Assembly: GCA_046735355.1 (NCBI GenBank)
Contig: JBKPTC010000129.1
Coordinates: 1-11,392 of the forward strand
Direction of reading: 5' to 3'
DNA length: 11,392 nt
Origin: DATAEU01 sp046735355
GTDB taxonomy: Bacteria; Actinomycetota; UBA4738; HRBIN12
The translations under genes were made by a program, and so were the position numbers. Below are positions 1 through 6,711 of the stretch, piece by piece; the stretch's first letter is position 1; each line of letters starts with the position of its first letter. Under the pieces are notes generated by a model. The model saw only the letters and a program-made list of their open reading frames with translations. It had not been told where the DNA came from and searched no databases.

Positions 1-83
1 AGCGTGCGCTGCTCGACGAGCTCGCGAACCTCCGAGGCGAGGACCGTGGCAAGGGCGCGACCGGACGGCTCCGCAAGCCGTGA
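1..83 (+). CDS. C-terminal end of a gene, probably chaperone DnaJ (partial)
   Basis: Only the last 26 codons are in the window (third frame, in phase from base 3, stop TGA at 81-83). The peptide contains RALLDELANLRGED followed by a basic, glycine-rich tail. A stretch of the form LLxELAxLRGE is typical of the extreme C-terminus of DnaJ, after its second substrate-binding beta-domain, and dnaJ lies upstream of phoH in many Actinomycetota (often with rsmE between). Here there would be no rsmE between this gene and phoH. The fragment is too short to show the J domain, the CxxCxGxG zinc repeats or anything functional, so the identification rests on a short C-terminal motif plus gene order. An open frame with actinobacterial composition is what is directly seen; DnaJ is the inference. 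Confidence 0.5.
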   Translation, partial: RALLDELANLRGEDRGKGATGRLRKP

Positions 84-108
84 CCGTGGCCGTGACCTGG
101 GGACGGGG

Positions 109-114
109 TATCAT
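109..114 (+). promoter_or_regulatory. Putative -10 box (TATCAT) for the phoH operon
   Basis: TATCAT matches TATAAT at five of six positions and the actinobacterial TAnnnT pattern; it is preceded by GG, as at the boxes before recO, deoC (GGC) and glyS. No convincing -35 box lies 16-19 bases upstream. The predicted start of transcription is near 121, at the left edge of the palindrome at 123-146, giving a leader of about 125 bases before the phoH start. It lies in the spacer after the upstream stop, so it could separate phoH from dnaJ read-through. Confidence 0.4.
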
Positions 115-122
115 CCGACGCG

Positions 123-146
123 CGGGGTCGTCGGCCGACGACCCCG
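123..146. promoter_or_regulatory. Perfect 24-bp palindrome in the phoH leader
   Basis: The arms CGGGGTCGTC and GACGACCCCG flank a central GGCC, making a perfect dyad of 24 bp (a ten-pair stem with a four-base loop if folded as RNA). There is no run of T after it (TTCGTGACC follows), so it is not a standard intrinsic terminator. Its left edge falls two bases after the start of transcription predicted from the -10 box at 109-114, so it could be a repressor operator overlapping the initially transcribed region, or a hairpin at the very 5' end of the phoH mRNA. A weak terminator for the upstream gene remains possible. The rest of the spacer (147-246) shows no coding feature that I can support. 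Confidence 0.55.
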
Positions 147-246
147 TTCGTGACCTCCGGCGCCGTTCGACTGCAGACGCGGTGCGCGGCGAGGGAGCGA
201 CCGAACGACGACGCAGGAAGGCGGGGGAGCACCCCGGGTAGGACGT

Positions 247-1239
247 TTGGCGAGAGCTTCCACCCAAGTCAAGATCCTGGTGCCCGGCGACCAGAGCATG
301 GTCGCCCTGCTCGGTCGGCGGGACGAGCTCCTCAAGCTGGTCGAGGAGGCCTTCGACTCGCAGATCGTCGTTCGCGGCAACGAGATCACCATCTCCGGAC
401 CCGAACCCGAGGCCGAGCGCGTCGCCGTCCTGTTCGAGGAGCTCATCTCGCTCCTCGAGCGCGGCCACGAGCTCACGGCCGCGTCCGTCGGACGGTCGAT
501 CGAGATGATCAAGGGCGACGAGGCGCGCCCGACCCAGGTCCTCACCGACGTCGTGCTCGGCGCGGGGCGGGGTCGTGGCATCGCGCCCAAGACGGTCGGC
601 CAGAAGCGATATGTCGACGCGATGCGGCGGTCGACCGTGACGTTCTCGATCGGCCCGGCCGGCACCGGCAAGACGTACCTGGCCGTCGCGACCGCCGTGA
701 AGGCGCTCCAGGACAAACAGGTGCAGCGGCTGATCCTCACGCGCCCCGCCGTCGAGGCGGGCGAGCGCCTCGGGTTCCTGCCGGGGACGCTCTACGAGAA
801 GATCGATCCGTACATGAAGCCTTTGTACGACGCGCTGTTCGAGATGACCGGCGCCGAGACCCTGCCGCGGCTGATGGAGCGCGGCACCGTCGAGGTCGCG
901 CCGCTCGCATACATGCGCGGCAGGACGATCAACGACGCGTTCATCATCCTCGACGAGGCGCAGAACACCACGCCCGAGCAGATGAAGATGTTCCTCACGC
1001 GACTCGGATTCAACTCCAAGGCCGTGGTGAACGGCGACGTGACGCAGATCGACCTTCCGAACGGCCAGCGCTCGGGTCTCGTCGAGATCCAGGAGATCCT
1101 GACGGACATCGACGGCATCGAGTTCTGCAACCTCGGCGCCCGCGACGTCGTGCGCCACCGCATCGTGCAGGAGATCGTCGAGGCGTACCGCATGCACGAC
1201 GAACGACGCCCGGTGGCGCGGGAGGACGAACGCAGGTGA
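247..1239 (+). CDS. phoH: PhoH-like P-loop ATPase (PhoH family)
   Basis: A 330-residue protein of the PhoH/YlaK type: a cytoplasmic ATPase of the helicase-like P-loop class. Residues 1 to about 120 form the N-terminal region (SMVALLGRRDELL, then a segment with VVRGNEITISG that resembles the KH-like fold seen in PhoH). The ATPase domain has Walker A GPAGTGKT at 136-143 and Walker B FIILDEAQN at 232-240, followed by FLTRLGFNSKAVVNGD and the DLPNGQRSGL motif typical of the family. Length is normal. The start is a TTG: the frame is closed by a stop at 151-153 and there is no ATG or GTG before an internal ATG at 298, which would remove conserved sequence. A GGGGGAG stretch lies rather far upstream (223-229). 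The stop overlaps ybeY by GTGA; the phoH-ybeY pairing is widespread and suggests a role in RNA metabolism or ribosome maturation. Its exact biochemical role is unsettled. Confidence 0.93.
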   Translation: MARASTQVKILVPGDQSMVALLGRRDELLKLVEEAFDSQIVVRGNEITISGPEPEAERVAVLFEELISLLERGHELTAASVGRSIEMIKGDEARPTQVLTDVVLGAGRGRGIAPKTVGQKRYVDAMRRSTVTFSIGPAGTGKTYLAVATAVKALQDKQVQRLILTRPAVEAGERLGFLPGTLYEKIDPYMKPLYDALFEMTGAETLPRLMERGTVEVAPLAYMRGRTINDAFIILDEAQNTTPEQMKMFLTRLGFNSKAVVNGDVTQIDLPNGQRSGLVEIQEILTDIDGIEFCNLGARDVVRHRIVQEIVEAYRMHDERRPVAREDERR

Positions 1240-1679
1240 GCGAGGGCAACAGTAGCCCGCGCATCCTCGTCTCCGACCGACAAACCGCGCCCGTCGACCG
1301 GCAGGCCCTCGCCGCGCTCGCGCGGGCGGTGCTGACCGGTGAGGGATCTCCCGCCTCGGAGCTGTCGATCTCACTCGTGGCGCCGGACGAGATGGAGCGG
1401 CTCCACGTCGAGTACATGCACGAGGAGGGGCCGACGGACGTCCTGTCGTTCCCGCTCGACGAGGACGACCGCGACGAGGACGGGGTCCGGCTCCTCGGCG
1501 ACGTCGTCATCGCGCCCGACGTCGCGGCGGCCAACAATCCTGCGGATCCCGCCGCCGAGCTGCGGCTCGTCCTCGTCCACGGCATCCTGCACCTGCTCGG
1601 TCACGATCACGAGGACGAGGACGAGCGGCGCACGATGTGGCGGATCCAGGAGCGGTACGCCGGGGTGACGGTGCCGTGA
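1236..1679 (+). CDS. ybeY: Endoribonuclease YbeY (rRNA maturation factor)
   Basis: A 147-residue zinc-dependent endoribonuclease of the UPF0054 family, involved in 16S rRNA 3'-end maturation and ribosome quality control. The signature HGILHLLGHDH is at 115-125, giving the three histidine zinc ligands H115, H119 and H125; the conserved GPTDVLSFPLDE segment lies around residues 65-76 and LLGDVVIAPDVA around 88-99. Length and layout are those of an ordinary YbeY. The GTG start at 1236 is chosen because it overlaps the phoH stop as GTGA and has GGAGG at 1221-1225, ten bases upstream. The open frame extends much further 5' (to about 150), but that part is a shadow of phoH. Its own stop overlaps the next gene, again as GTGA. 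The segment after LSFPLDE is rich in Asp and Glu, as in other actinobacterial YbeY proteins. Confidence 0.95.
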   Translation: MSEGNSSPRILVSDRQTAPVDRQALAALARAVLTGEGSPASELSISLVAPDEMERLHVEYMHEEGPTDVLSFPLDEDDRDEDGVRLLGDVVIAPDVAAANNPADPAAELRLVLVHGILHLLGHDHEDEDERRTMWRIQERYAGVTVP

Positions 1680-2962
1680 GCTCCGGCGAGTGGCTCGAGA
1701 TCGTCCTGATCCTCCTGTTGATCGCGTTCGTCGGCGTGCTCGGCGCGTCGGAGGTCTCGATCACGCGCGTCAACCGCGTCCGGGCGTACCGGTTCGTCGA
1801 GGAGGAGCGCGCCGGCGCCGTCTCGCTGCTCCGGATCGCCGAGAACCCGGCCCCGTATCTGAACGTCGTCCTGTTGCTGACGCTGTTGTCGACGATCGGC
1901 GGCACGACGATCGCGACGACGCTCGCGGTGCGCAAGCTCGGCGGCTCGGGGGAGTGGGTCGCCACGATCGTGATGACCCTGCTCCTGTTCGTCTTCGCGG
2001 ACGTCACGCCGAAGACGTTCGCGATCATGCAGACCGATCGCGTGGCGCTCCGGCTTGCGCCGCTGATCGTCGGGCTCCGGCGATTGATCGGCCCCGTCGC
2101 GACGTCGCTCGTGCGGTTCGCGAACCTCGTCATGCCGGGCAAGGGCTTGCCGCAGGGTCCGTTCATCACGGAGGCCGAGATCAAGCAGCTCGCCGAGGTG
2201 GCCTCGGAGGAGGAACAGATCGAGGAGGGCGAGGTCCAGCTGATCCACTCGATCTTCGAGTTCGGCGACACGATCGTTCGCGAGGTGATGGTGCCGCGTC
2301 CGGACATCGTCGCGATCGAGGCCGACCGGCCGCTCCGAGACGTGCAGGCGAGCGTGCTGCAGCACGGCTACTCGCGACTGCCGGTCTACGACGACGATCT
2401 CGACAAGGTCGTCGGCTTCATCTACGCCAAGGACGTGCTGAAGGCGATCCACCAGGGCAAGCAGGATATGCCGCTTCGCGAGGTCTGCCGTCCGGCGCAC
2501 TTCGTGCCCGAGTCCAAGAAGGCGGCCGACCTGCTGCGCGAGATGCAGCGCGAGAAGTTCCACGTCGCGCTCGTCACCGACGAGTACGGATCGGTCAGCG
2601 GGCTCGTCGCGCTCGAGGACCTGCTCGAGGAGCTGGTCGGGGAGATCGAGGACGAGTACGACCGGGCCGAGCCGGAGATCGCCGAGGTCGCCGAGGGCGT
2701 CTACCGCGTCGACGGCAAGGTCGGCATCGACGAGGTGAACGAGCTGTTCGACGTCGAGCTCCCGGACGAGGGGTGGGACACCGTCGGCGGCCTGATACTC
2801 GGGCTGCTCGGCTCGATCCCCGACGAGGGCGAGGAGGTCACGTTCCAGTCGCTGGTGTTCAAGGCCGAGCGCGTCGACGGCCGCCGGATCTCGAAGGTCC
2901 TCATCACGCGCAAGGACGAGCCCGAGCCACAGCCGGAGCCACGAGAGGCGACGGCCGAGTGA
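1676..2962 (+). CDS. CNNM/CorC (HlyC/CorC) family membrane protein with CBS pair
   Basis: A 428-residue integral membrane protein of the CNNM/CorC family, linked to Mg2+/Co2+ homeostasis. The DUF21 membrane domain (about 1-190) has hydrophobic segments near 6-26, 61-85, 92-110 and 124-145. A CBS pair follows, roughly 205-262 (VMVPRPDIVAIEAD) and 270-327 (ending VALEDLLEELVGEIEDEYD), and then the transporter-associated CorC/HlyC domain at about 340-412. The last 16 residues are a Pro/Glu-rich tail. The GTG at 1676 overlaps the ybeY stop (GTGA) with GGGGTGA at 1662-1668 upstream; an in-frame ATG at 1637 lies inside ybeY and would add a non-membrane leader, so it is rejected. The motif before ProLys reads ADVTPK with Asp109, where many family members have Glu. 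The gene sits between ybeY and cdd as in Mycobacterium. Older 'hemolysin' labels are not functional evidence. Confidence 0.93.
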   Translation: MSSGEWLEIVLILLLIAFVGVLGASEVSITRVNRVRAYRFVEEERAGAVSLLRIAENPAPYLNVVLLLTLLSTIGGTTIATTLAVRKLGGSGEWVATIVMTLLLFVFADVTPKTFAIMQTDRVALRLAPLIVGLRRLIGPVATSLVRFANLVMPGKGLPQGPFITEAEIKQLAEVASEEEQIEEGEVQLIHSIFEFGDTIVREVMVPRPDIVAIEADRPLRDVQASVLQHGYSRLPVYDDDLDKVVGFIYAKDVLKAIHQGKQDMPLREVCRPAHFVPESKKAADLLREMQREKFHVALVTDEYGSVSGLVALEDLLEELVGEIEDEYDRAEPEIAEVAEGVYRVDGKVGIDEVNELFDVELPDEGWDTVGGLILGLLGSIPDEGEEVTFQSLVFKAERVDGRRISKVLITRKDEPEPQPEPREATAE

Positions 2963-3369
2963 AGGCCGAGGACCGAGCCGAGATCGATCGCCTCGTCGCG
3001 GCGGCGACCGACGTGCGGGCCCGAGCGTACGCGCCGTACAGCGCCTTCAAGGTCGGCGCCGCGGTCCTGGCCGGCGGACGGATCTTTCCGGGTGTCAACG
3101 TCGAGAACGCGTCGTACGGCATGACGATGTGCGCCGAGCGGAGCGCGGTCTTCGCGGCCGTCGCCGCCGGCGAGCGCACGGTCGACTGCGTGGCCGTCGT
3201 CACGGACGAGGAGCGGCCGACGCCGCCCTGCGGCACGTGCAGGCAGGTCCTGTGGGAGTTCGGCGCATCGTCCCTCGTCGTCGCGGAATCCATCGGCAGC
3301 GGCGCCCGCCTGATGTGGGCGCTCGAGGATCTGCTGCCCGATGCGTTCGGGCCAGACGACCTCACGTGA
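2959..3369 (+). CDS. cdd: Cytidine deaminase
   Basis: A 136-residue homotetrameric-type cytidine deaminase, which hydrolyses cytidine and deoxycytidine to uridine and deoxyuridine plus ammonia in pyrimidine salvage. The substrate-binding segment AYAPYSAFKVGAA is near 25-37 and NVENASYGMTMCAERSA leads to the active site: zinc ligand C58, catalytic E60 in CAE, and ligands C91 and C94 in PCGTCRQ. Three cysteine ligands and the length mark the small tetrameric class. The GTG start at 2959 overlaps the preceding stop (GTGA); GAGAGG lies ten bases upstream at 2943-2948. The C-terminus (about 108-136, SGARLMWALEDLLPDAFGPDDLT) ends with the usual LLPxAFGPxDL. Its place between the CNNM-like gene and era matches other Actinomycetota. 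With deoC 0.9 kb downstream it could feed deoxyribose catabolism, although era lies between. Confidence 0.95.
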   Translation: MKAEDRAEIDRLVAAATDVRARAYAPYSAFKVGAAVLAGGRIFPGVNVENASYGMTMCAERSAVFAAVAAGERTVDCVAVVTDEERPTPPCGTCRQVLWEFGASSLVVAESIGSGARLMWALEDLLPDAFGPDDLT

Positions 3370-4244
3370 GGTCGGGGATCGTCGCCGTCGTCGGCCGCCC
3401 GAACGTCGGCAAGTCGACCCTCGTCAACGCGCTCGTCGGACAGAAGGTGTCGATCGTCTCCGACAAGCCCCAGACGACGCGGAAGGGCATCCGCGGCATC
3501 GTCACGACGGATGCGGTGCAGGTCGTCTTCGTCGACACGCCGGGGTTCCACAAGCCGAGGACGGCGCTCGGCTCGAGGATGAACGAGGTCGTCTCGGAGT
3601 CGACCGCCGGGGTCGACGCGATCGTTCAGGTCGTCGACGCGGCCGCGGGCGTCGGCCGGGGCGATGCCTTCGTGTACGCCGAGCAGGTCGGCCCGCACGG
3701 CGTTCCGGCGATCTGCGCCGTCAACAAGCTCGACGCGGTCGGCCGGCGCCGCGAGGTGCCGCAGCTGCAGGCGGCATCCGAGCTCGGCGCGTTCGACGAG
3801 ATCGTGCCGGTCAGCGCGGTCACCCGCGACGGCGTTCCGCTGTTGTTCGACCTCATCGTCGAGCGCCTCCCCGAGGGACCTGCGATGTATCCGGCCGAGG
3901 ACGCGACGGACGCGCCGCTCGAGGATCGGCTCGCCGAGCTCGTCCGCGAGCAGGCGCTCGCGGTCGCGCGCGAGGAGGTGCCCCATTCGATCGCGGTCGT
4001 CGTGGAGGAGCTCGAGCGCGAGGACCGCCTGACGCGCGTCCACGCGACGCTCGTCGTCGAGCGTGACTCGCAGAAGGGCATCGTGATCGGACGCGGCGGA
4101 GCGACGCTGAAGGCGATCGGCTCGGCCGCGCGCCAGGAGATGGAGCGCGTCGTCGGAACGAAGGTGTTCCTGGACCTCCGCGTCAAGGTCATCAAGGAAT
4201 GGCAGCGCGATCCCAAGGCGCTCCAGCGGCTCGGGTTCGGCTAG
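3366..4244 (+). CDS. era: GTPase Era
   Basis: A 292-residue Ras-like GTPase with a C-terminal KH domain; it binds the 3' end of 16S rRNA and acts in 30S subunit assembly. G1 is GRPNVGKS at 10-17, the switch I region has QTTRKGIRGI, G3 is DTPG at 57-60, G4 is NKLD at 120-123, and G5 is the SAV of VPVSAVTRDG. The KH domain has the GRGG loop at 242-245 followed by ATLKAIGSAARQEME, and the protein ends with the family's VKVIKEWQRDPKALQRLGF. The GTG start at 3366 overlaps the cdd stop as GTGA; no clear Shine-Dalgarno sequence is seen, so translational coupling is likely. The frame extends upstream to 3129, but that part is out-of-frame cdd sequence. With PhoH and YbeY it makes this operon a ribosome-maturation group. 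Confidence 0.97.
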   Translation: MRSGIVAVVGRPNVGKSTLVNALVGQKVSIVSDKPQTTRKGIRGIVTTDAVQVVFVDTPGFHKPRTALGSRMNEVVSESTAGVDAIVQVVDAAAGVGRGDAFVYAEQVGPHGVPAICAVNKLDAVGRRREVPQLQAASELGAFDEIVPVSAVTRDGVPLLFDLIVERLPEGPAMYPAEDATDAPLEDRLAELVREQALAVAREEVPHSIAVVVEELEREDRLTRVHATLVVERDSQKGIVIGRGGATLKAIGSAARQEMERVVGTKVFLDLRVKVIKEWQRDPKALQRLGFG

Positions 4245-4267
4245 GCGCCCTGCCCGGCGGTGACGGC

Positions 4268-4273
4268 TACGAT
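4268..4273 (+). promoter_or_regulatory. Putative -10 box (TACGAT) for deoC, leaderless start
   Basis: TACGAT lies in the 35-base gap between era and deoC and is identical to the box before recO. Transcription would begin about seven bases on, at or next to the GTG at 4280, giving a leaderless mRNA. No good -35 box is seen. Confidence 0.5.
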
Positions 4274-4279
4274 GACGTG

Positions 4280-5242
4280 GTGACGTCCCAGCCGGCCGAG
4301 ATCGAGCGCCGCCGCCGGACCAAACCGGTGCTCGACGCGCGCGAGGCCGGCCGGATCGTTCGGAGCGCCACGGCCGTGGACGCCGTGGCGCTCGAGGAGC
4401 GCGCCGCGTCGCTCGCCAAACGATCGATCAAGCGCGAATCGAAGCTCTGGGCGCTCGACCTCGCGATCCGCTCGATCGATCTCACCACGCTGGAGGGCGC
4501 CGACACGCCCGGCAAGATCGTGGCGCTCTGCGCGAAGGCCGTCCGGCCGAACCCCCTCGACGACTCGATCCCGTCCGTCGCCGCGCTGTGCATCTATCCG
4601 CAGCTCGTTCCGACGGCCGTCGGCCAGTTGCGCGGAACCGGCGTCAAGGTCGCGAGCGTCGCCGGCGGATTTCCGGCCGGGCTGACGCCGGTCGAGGCAC
4701 GCCTGCTCGAGATCCGGGACGTCGTCCAGGCGGGCGCCGACGAGGTCGACATCGTGTTGAACCGCTCGCTGTTCCTGTCGGGTCAGTACGAGCTGGCGTT
4801 CGAGGAGCTCGCCGAGTCGCGCGAGGCCGCGGGACAGGCGCACCTCAAGGTGATCCTTGAGACGGGCGAGCTCGGCACCTACGACCGGATCCGGCAGGCG
4901 TCGATGCTCGCGATGGCGGCCGGCGCCGACTTCATCAAGACCTCGACCGGGAAGATCTCGGCCGGCGCGAGCCTGCCGACGGCGCTCTGCATGATGGAGG
5001 CGATCCGTGAGTTCCGGCACGAGACTGGCCGAGGCGTCGGGTTCAAGGCGGCGGGCGGCGTCCGAACGTCCAAGACCGCGATCCAGTACCTCACGATCCT
5101 GTACGAGACCCTCGGCCCCGAATGGATGACGCCGGACCGCTTCCGCATCGGCGCGTCGTCGCTCCTGAACGACGTTCTCATGCAGATCGACAAGGAGCGG
5201 ACCGGCCGCTACTCGGGCGGCGACTACTTCACCCTCGACTGA
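4280..5242 (+). CDS. deoC: Deoxyribose-phosphate aldolase
   Basis: A 320-residue class I aldolase that cleaves 2-deoxyribose-5-phosphate to glyceraldehyde-3-phosphate and acetaldehyde in deoxynucleoside catabolism. The Schiff-base lysine is K220 in FIKTSTGK (218-225), the proton-relay lysine is K256 in GFKAAGGVR, D157 in DEVDIVLN is the conserved acid, and K190 lies in HLKVILETG. The long N-terminal extension (about 70 residues, with a basic ERRRRTK) places it in the longer DeoC subgroup rather than the roughly 220-260-residue form. GTG codons at 4277 and 4280 are both possible starts; 4280 is preferred because it sits where transcription should begin after the TACGAT box at 4268. The ATG at 4272 is in another frame and stops after three codons. 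The stop overlaps the next ATG by one base (TGATG). The gene order deoC-ALDH-ALDH indicates that the acetaldehyde product is oxidised by its neighbours. Confidence 0.95.
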   Translation: MTSQPAEIERRRRTKPVLDAREAGRIVRSATAVDAVALEERAASLAKRSIKRESKLWALDLAIRSIDLTTLEGADTPGKIVALCAKAVRPNPLDDSIPSVAALCIYPQLVPTAVGQLRGTGVKVASVAGGFPAGLTPVEARLLEIRDVVQAGADEVDIVLNRSLFLSGQYELAFEELAESREAAGQAHLKVILETGELGTYDRIRQASMLAMAAGADFIKTSTGKISAGASLPTALCMMEAIREFRHETGRGVGFKAAGGVRTSKTAIQYLTILYETLGPEWMTPDRFRIGASSLLNDVLMQIDKERTGRYSGGDYFTLD

Positions 5243-6711
5243 TGGCGACGATCGAGCGACGCGTTCCGTGGGAGTACGCGCAGGCGCGCGAGTCCACCGA
5301 CGTCGTGCGGATCGACGATCGGTACGGCCTGTTCATCGGCGGCGAGTTCGTGGAGCCGAGGAGCGGGCGCTGGTTCGAGACGGTCAACCCCGCCACCGAG
5401 GAGCGGCTCGCCGAGGTCGCCGAGGCGGGCGCGGAGGACGTCGGTCTCGCGGTCGAGGCCGCTCGAACCGCGTACGAGGACGGGTGGCGCGACATGCCGG
5501 GCCGCGAGCGCGCCAAGTACCTGTTCCGGATCGCGCGGATGATCCAGGAGCGGTCGCGCGAGTTCGCGGTCCTCGAGTCGCTCGACGGCGGCAAGCCGAT
5601 CAAGGAGTCGCGCGACGTGGACCTCCCGCTCGTGGCGGCGCATTTCTTCTACTACGCCGGGTGGGCGGACAAGCTCGAGTACGCGTTTCCGAACCGCCGG
5701 CCGACGCCGCTCGGCGTCGCCGGCCAGATCATCCCGTGGAACTTCCCGCTCCTCATGGCGGCGTGGAAGCTCGCGCCGGCGCTCGCGACGGGCAACACGG
5801 TCGTGCTGAAGCCGGCGGAGACAACCCCGCTCACGGCGCTGCTGCTCGCGCGGCTCATCCAGGAGGCCGGTCTTCCGCCCGGTGTCGTCAACATCGTGAC
5901 CGGCGCCGGCGAGACGGGCGCCGCGCTCGTCGAGCACCCCGGCGTGGACAAGATCGCGTTCACCGGCTCGACCGAGGTCGGCAAGGCGATCCGGCGTGCG
6001 ACGGCCGGGACGGGGAAGCGGCTCACGCTCGAGCTCGGGGGCAAGGCGGCGAACATCGTGCTCGAGGACGCGCCGCTCGACCAGGCGGTCGAGGGCATCG
6101 TCAACGGGATCTTCTTCAACCAGGGCCACGTGTGTTGCGCGGGCTCGCGGCTTCTTGTGGAGGAGTCGGTGTTCCCCGACCTGTTCGACCGGTTGAAGAC
6201 CCGGCTCGGGACGCTCCGCGTCGGCGATCCGCTCGACAAGAACACCGACGTCGGCGCGATCAACTCGCGGCAGCAGCTGTCGAAGATCGAGGAGCTCGTC
6301 GCCTCCGGCGTCAGCGAGGGCGCCGAGATGTATCAGCCGGAGTGCCACCTGCCCGAGCGCGGGTTCTGGTTCCGGCCGACGTTGTTCACGAACGTCTCGC
6401 AGTCGCACCGGATCGCGCGCGAGGAGATCTTCGGACCCGTCCTGTCGATCCTCACGTTCCGAACGCCTGCCGAGGCGATCGAGAAGGCGAACAACACGCC
6501 GTACGGCTTGTCCGCGGGCGTCTGGACCGAGAAGGGATCGAGGATCCTGTGGATGGCCGAGCGCCTCCGCGCCGGCGTCGTCTGGGCCAACACGTTCAAC
6601 AAGTTCGACCCGTCGTCGCCGTTCGGCGGCTACAAGGAGAGCGGGTTCGGGCGCGAGGGCGGCCGCCAGGGGCTCGAGCCGTACGTCGACTTCGACGGGG
6701 GAGCGCCGTGA
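5242..6711 (+). CDS. NAD(P)+-dependent aldehyde dehydrogenase (ALDH16-type catalytic half)
   Basis: A 489-residue full-length aldehyde dehydrogenase, oxidising an aldehyde to the acid with NAD(P)+. Conserved residues are N167 in IIPWNFPLL, K190 in VLKPAET (cofactor binding), E264 in LELGGKAANIV (general base), and the nucleophile C298 in NQGHVCCAG, aligned with the middle Cys of the CCC in human ALDH2. EEIFGPVL and SPFGGYKESGFGREGG near the C-terminus complete the fold. The ATG at 5242 overlaps the deoC stop; the frame extends upstream only through deoC. Acetaldehyde from DeoC is the most likely substrate, inferred from context. The GTGA overlap with the next gene, a non-catalytic ALDH-like protein, and the combined length (489 + 297) match the two-part layout of ALDH16. 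A plain ALDH with a broad substrate range remains possible. Confidence 0.93.
   Translation: MATIERRVPWEYAQARESTDVVRIDDRYGLFIGGEFVEPRSGRWFETVNPATEERLAEVAEAGAEDVGLAVEAARTAYEDGWRDMPGRERAKYLFRIARMIQERSREFAVLESLDGGKPIKESRDVDLPLVAAHFFYYAGWADKLEYAFPNRRPTPLGVAGQIIPWNFPLLMAAWKLAPALATGNTVVLKPAETTPLTALLLARLIQEAGLPPGVVNIVTGAGETGAALVEHPGVDKIAFTGSTEVGKAIRRATAGTGKRLTLELGGKAANIVLEDAPLDQAVEGIVNGIFFNQGHVCCAGSRLLVEESVFPDLFDRLKTRLGTLRVGDPLDKNTDVGAINSRQQLSKIEELVASGVSEGAEMYQPECHLPERGFWFRPTLFTNVSQSHRIAREEIFGPVLSILTFRTPAEAIEKANNTPYGLSAGVWTEKGSRILWMAERLRAGVVWANTFNKFDPSSPFGGYKESGFGREGGRQGLEPYVDFDGGAP

Noticed and set aside
123..146. Intrinsic terminator after the dnaJ tail
   Set aside because: The stem is strong but no T-run follows and it lies 40 bases after the stop, beyond a -10-like box; termination is not excluded, only less supported than a regulatory role.
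150..1235. Long plus-strand open frame from GTG 150 running through the whole of phoH into ybeY
   Set aside because: Its first 362 codons encode an Arg/Asp/Gly-rich composition typical of an out-of-frame reading of a GC-rich gene; only the part from 1236 matches a family (YbeY).
4272..4283. ATG at 4272 as the deoC start
   Set aside because: It is in a different frame and hits a TGA after three codons; GTG 4280 is in frame with the aldolase.
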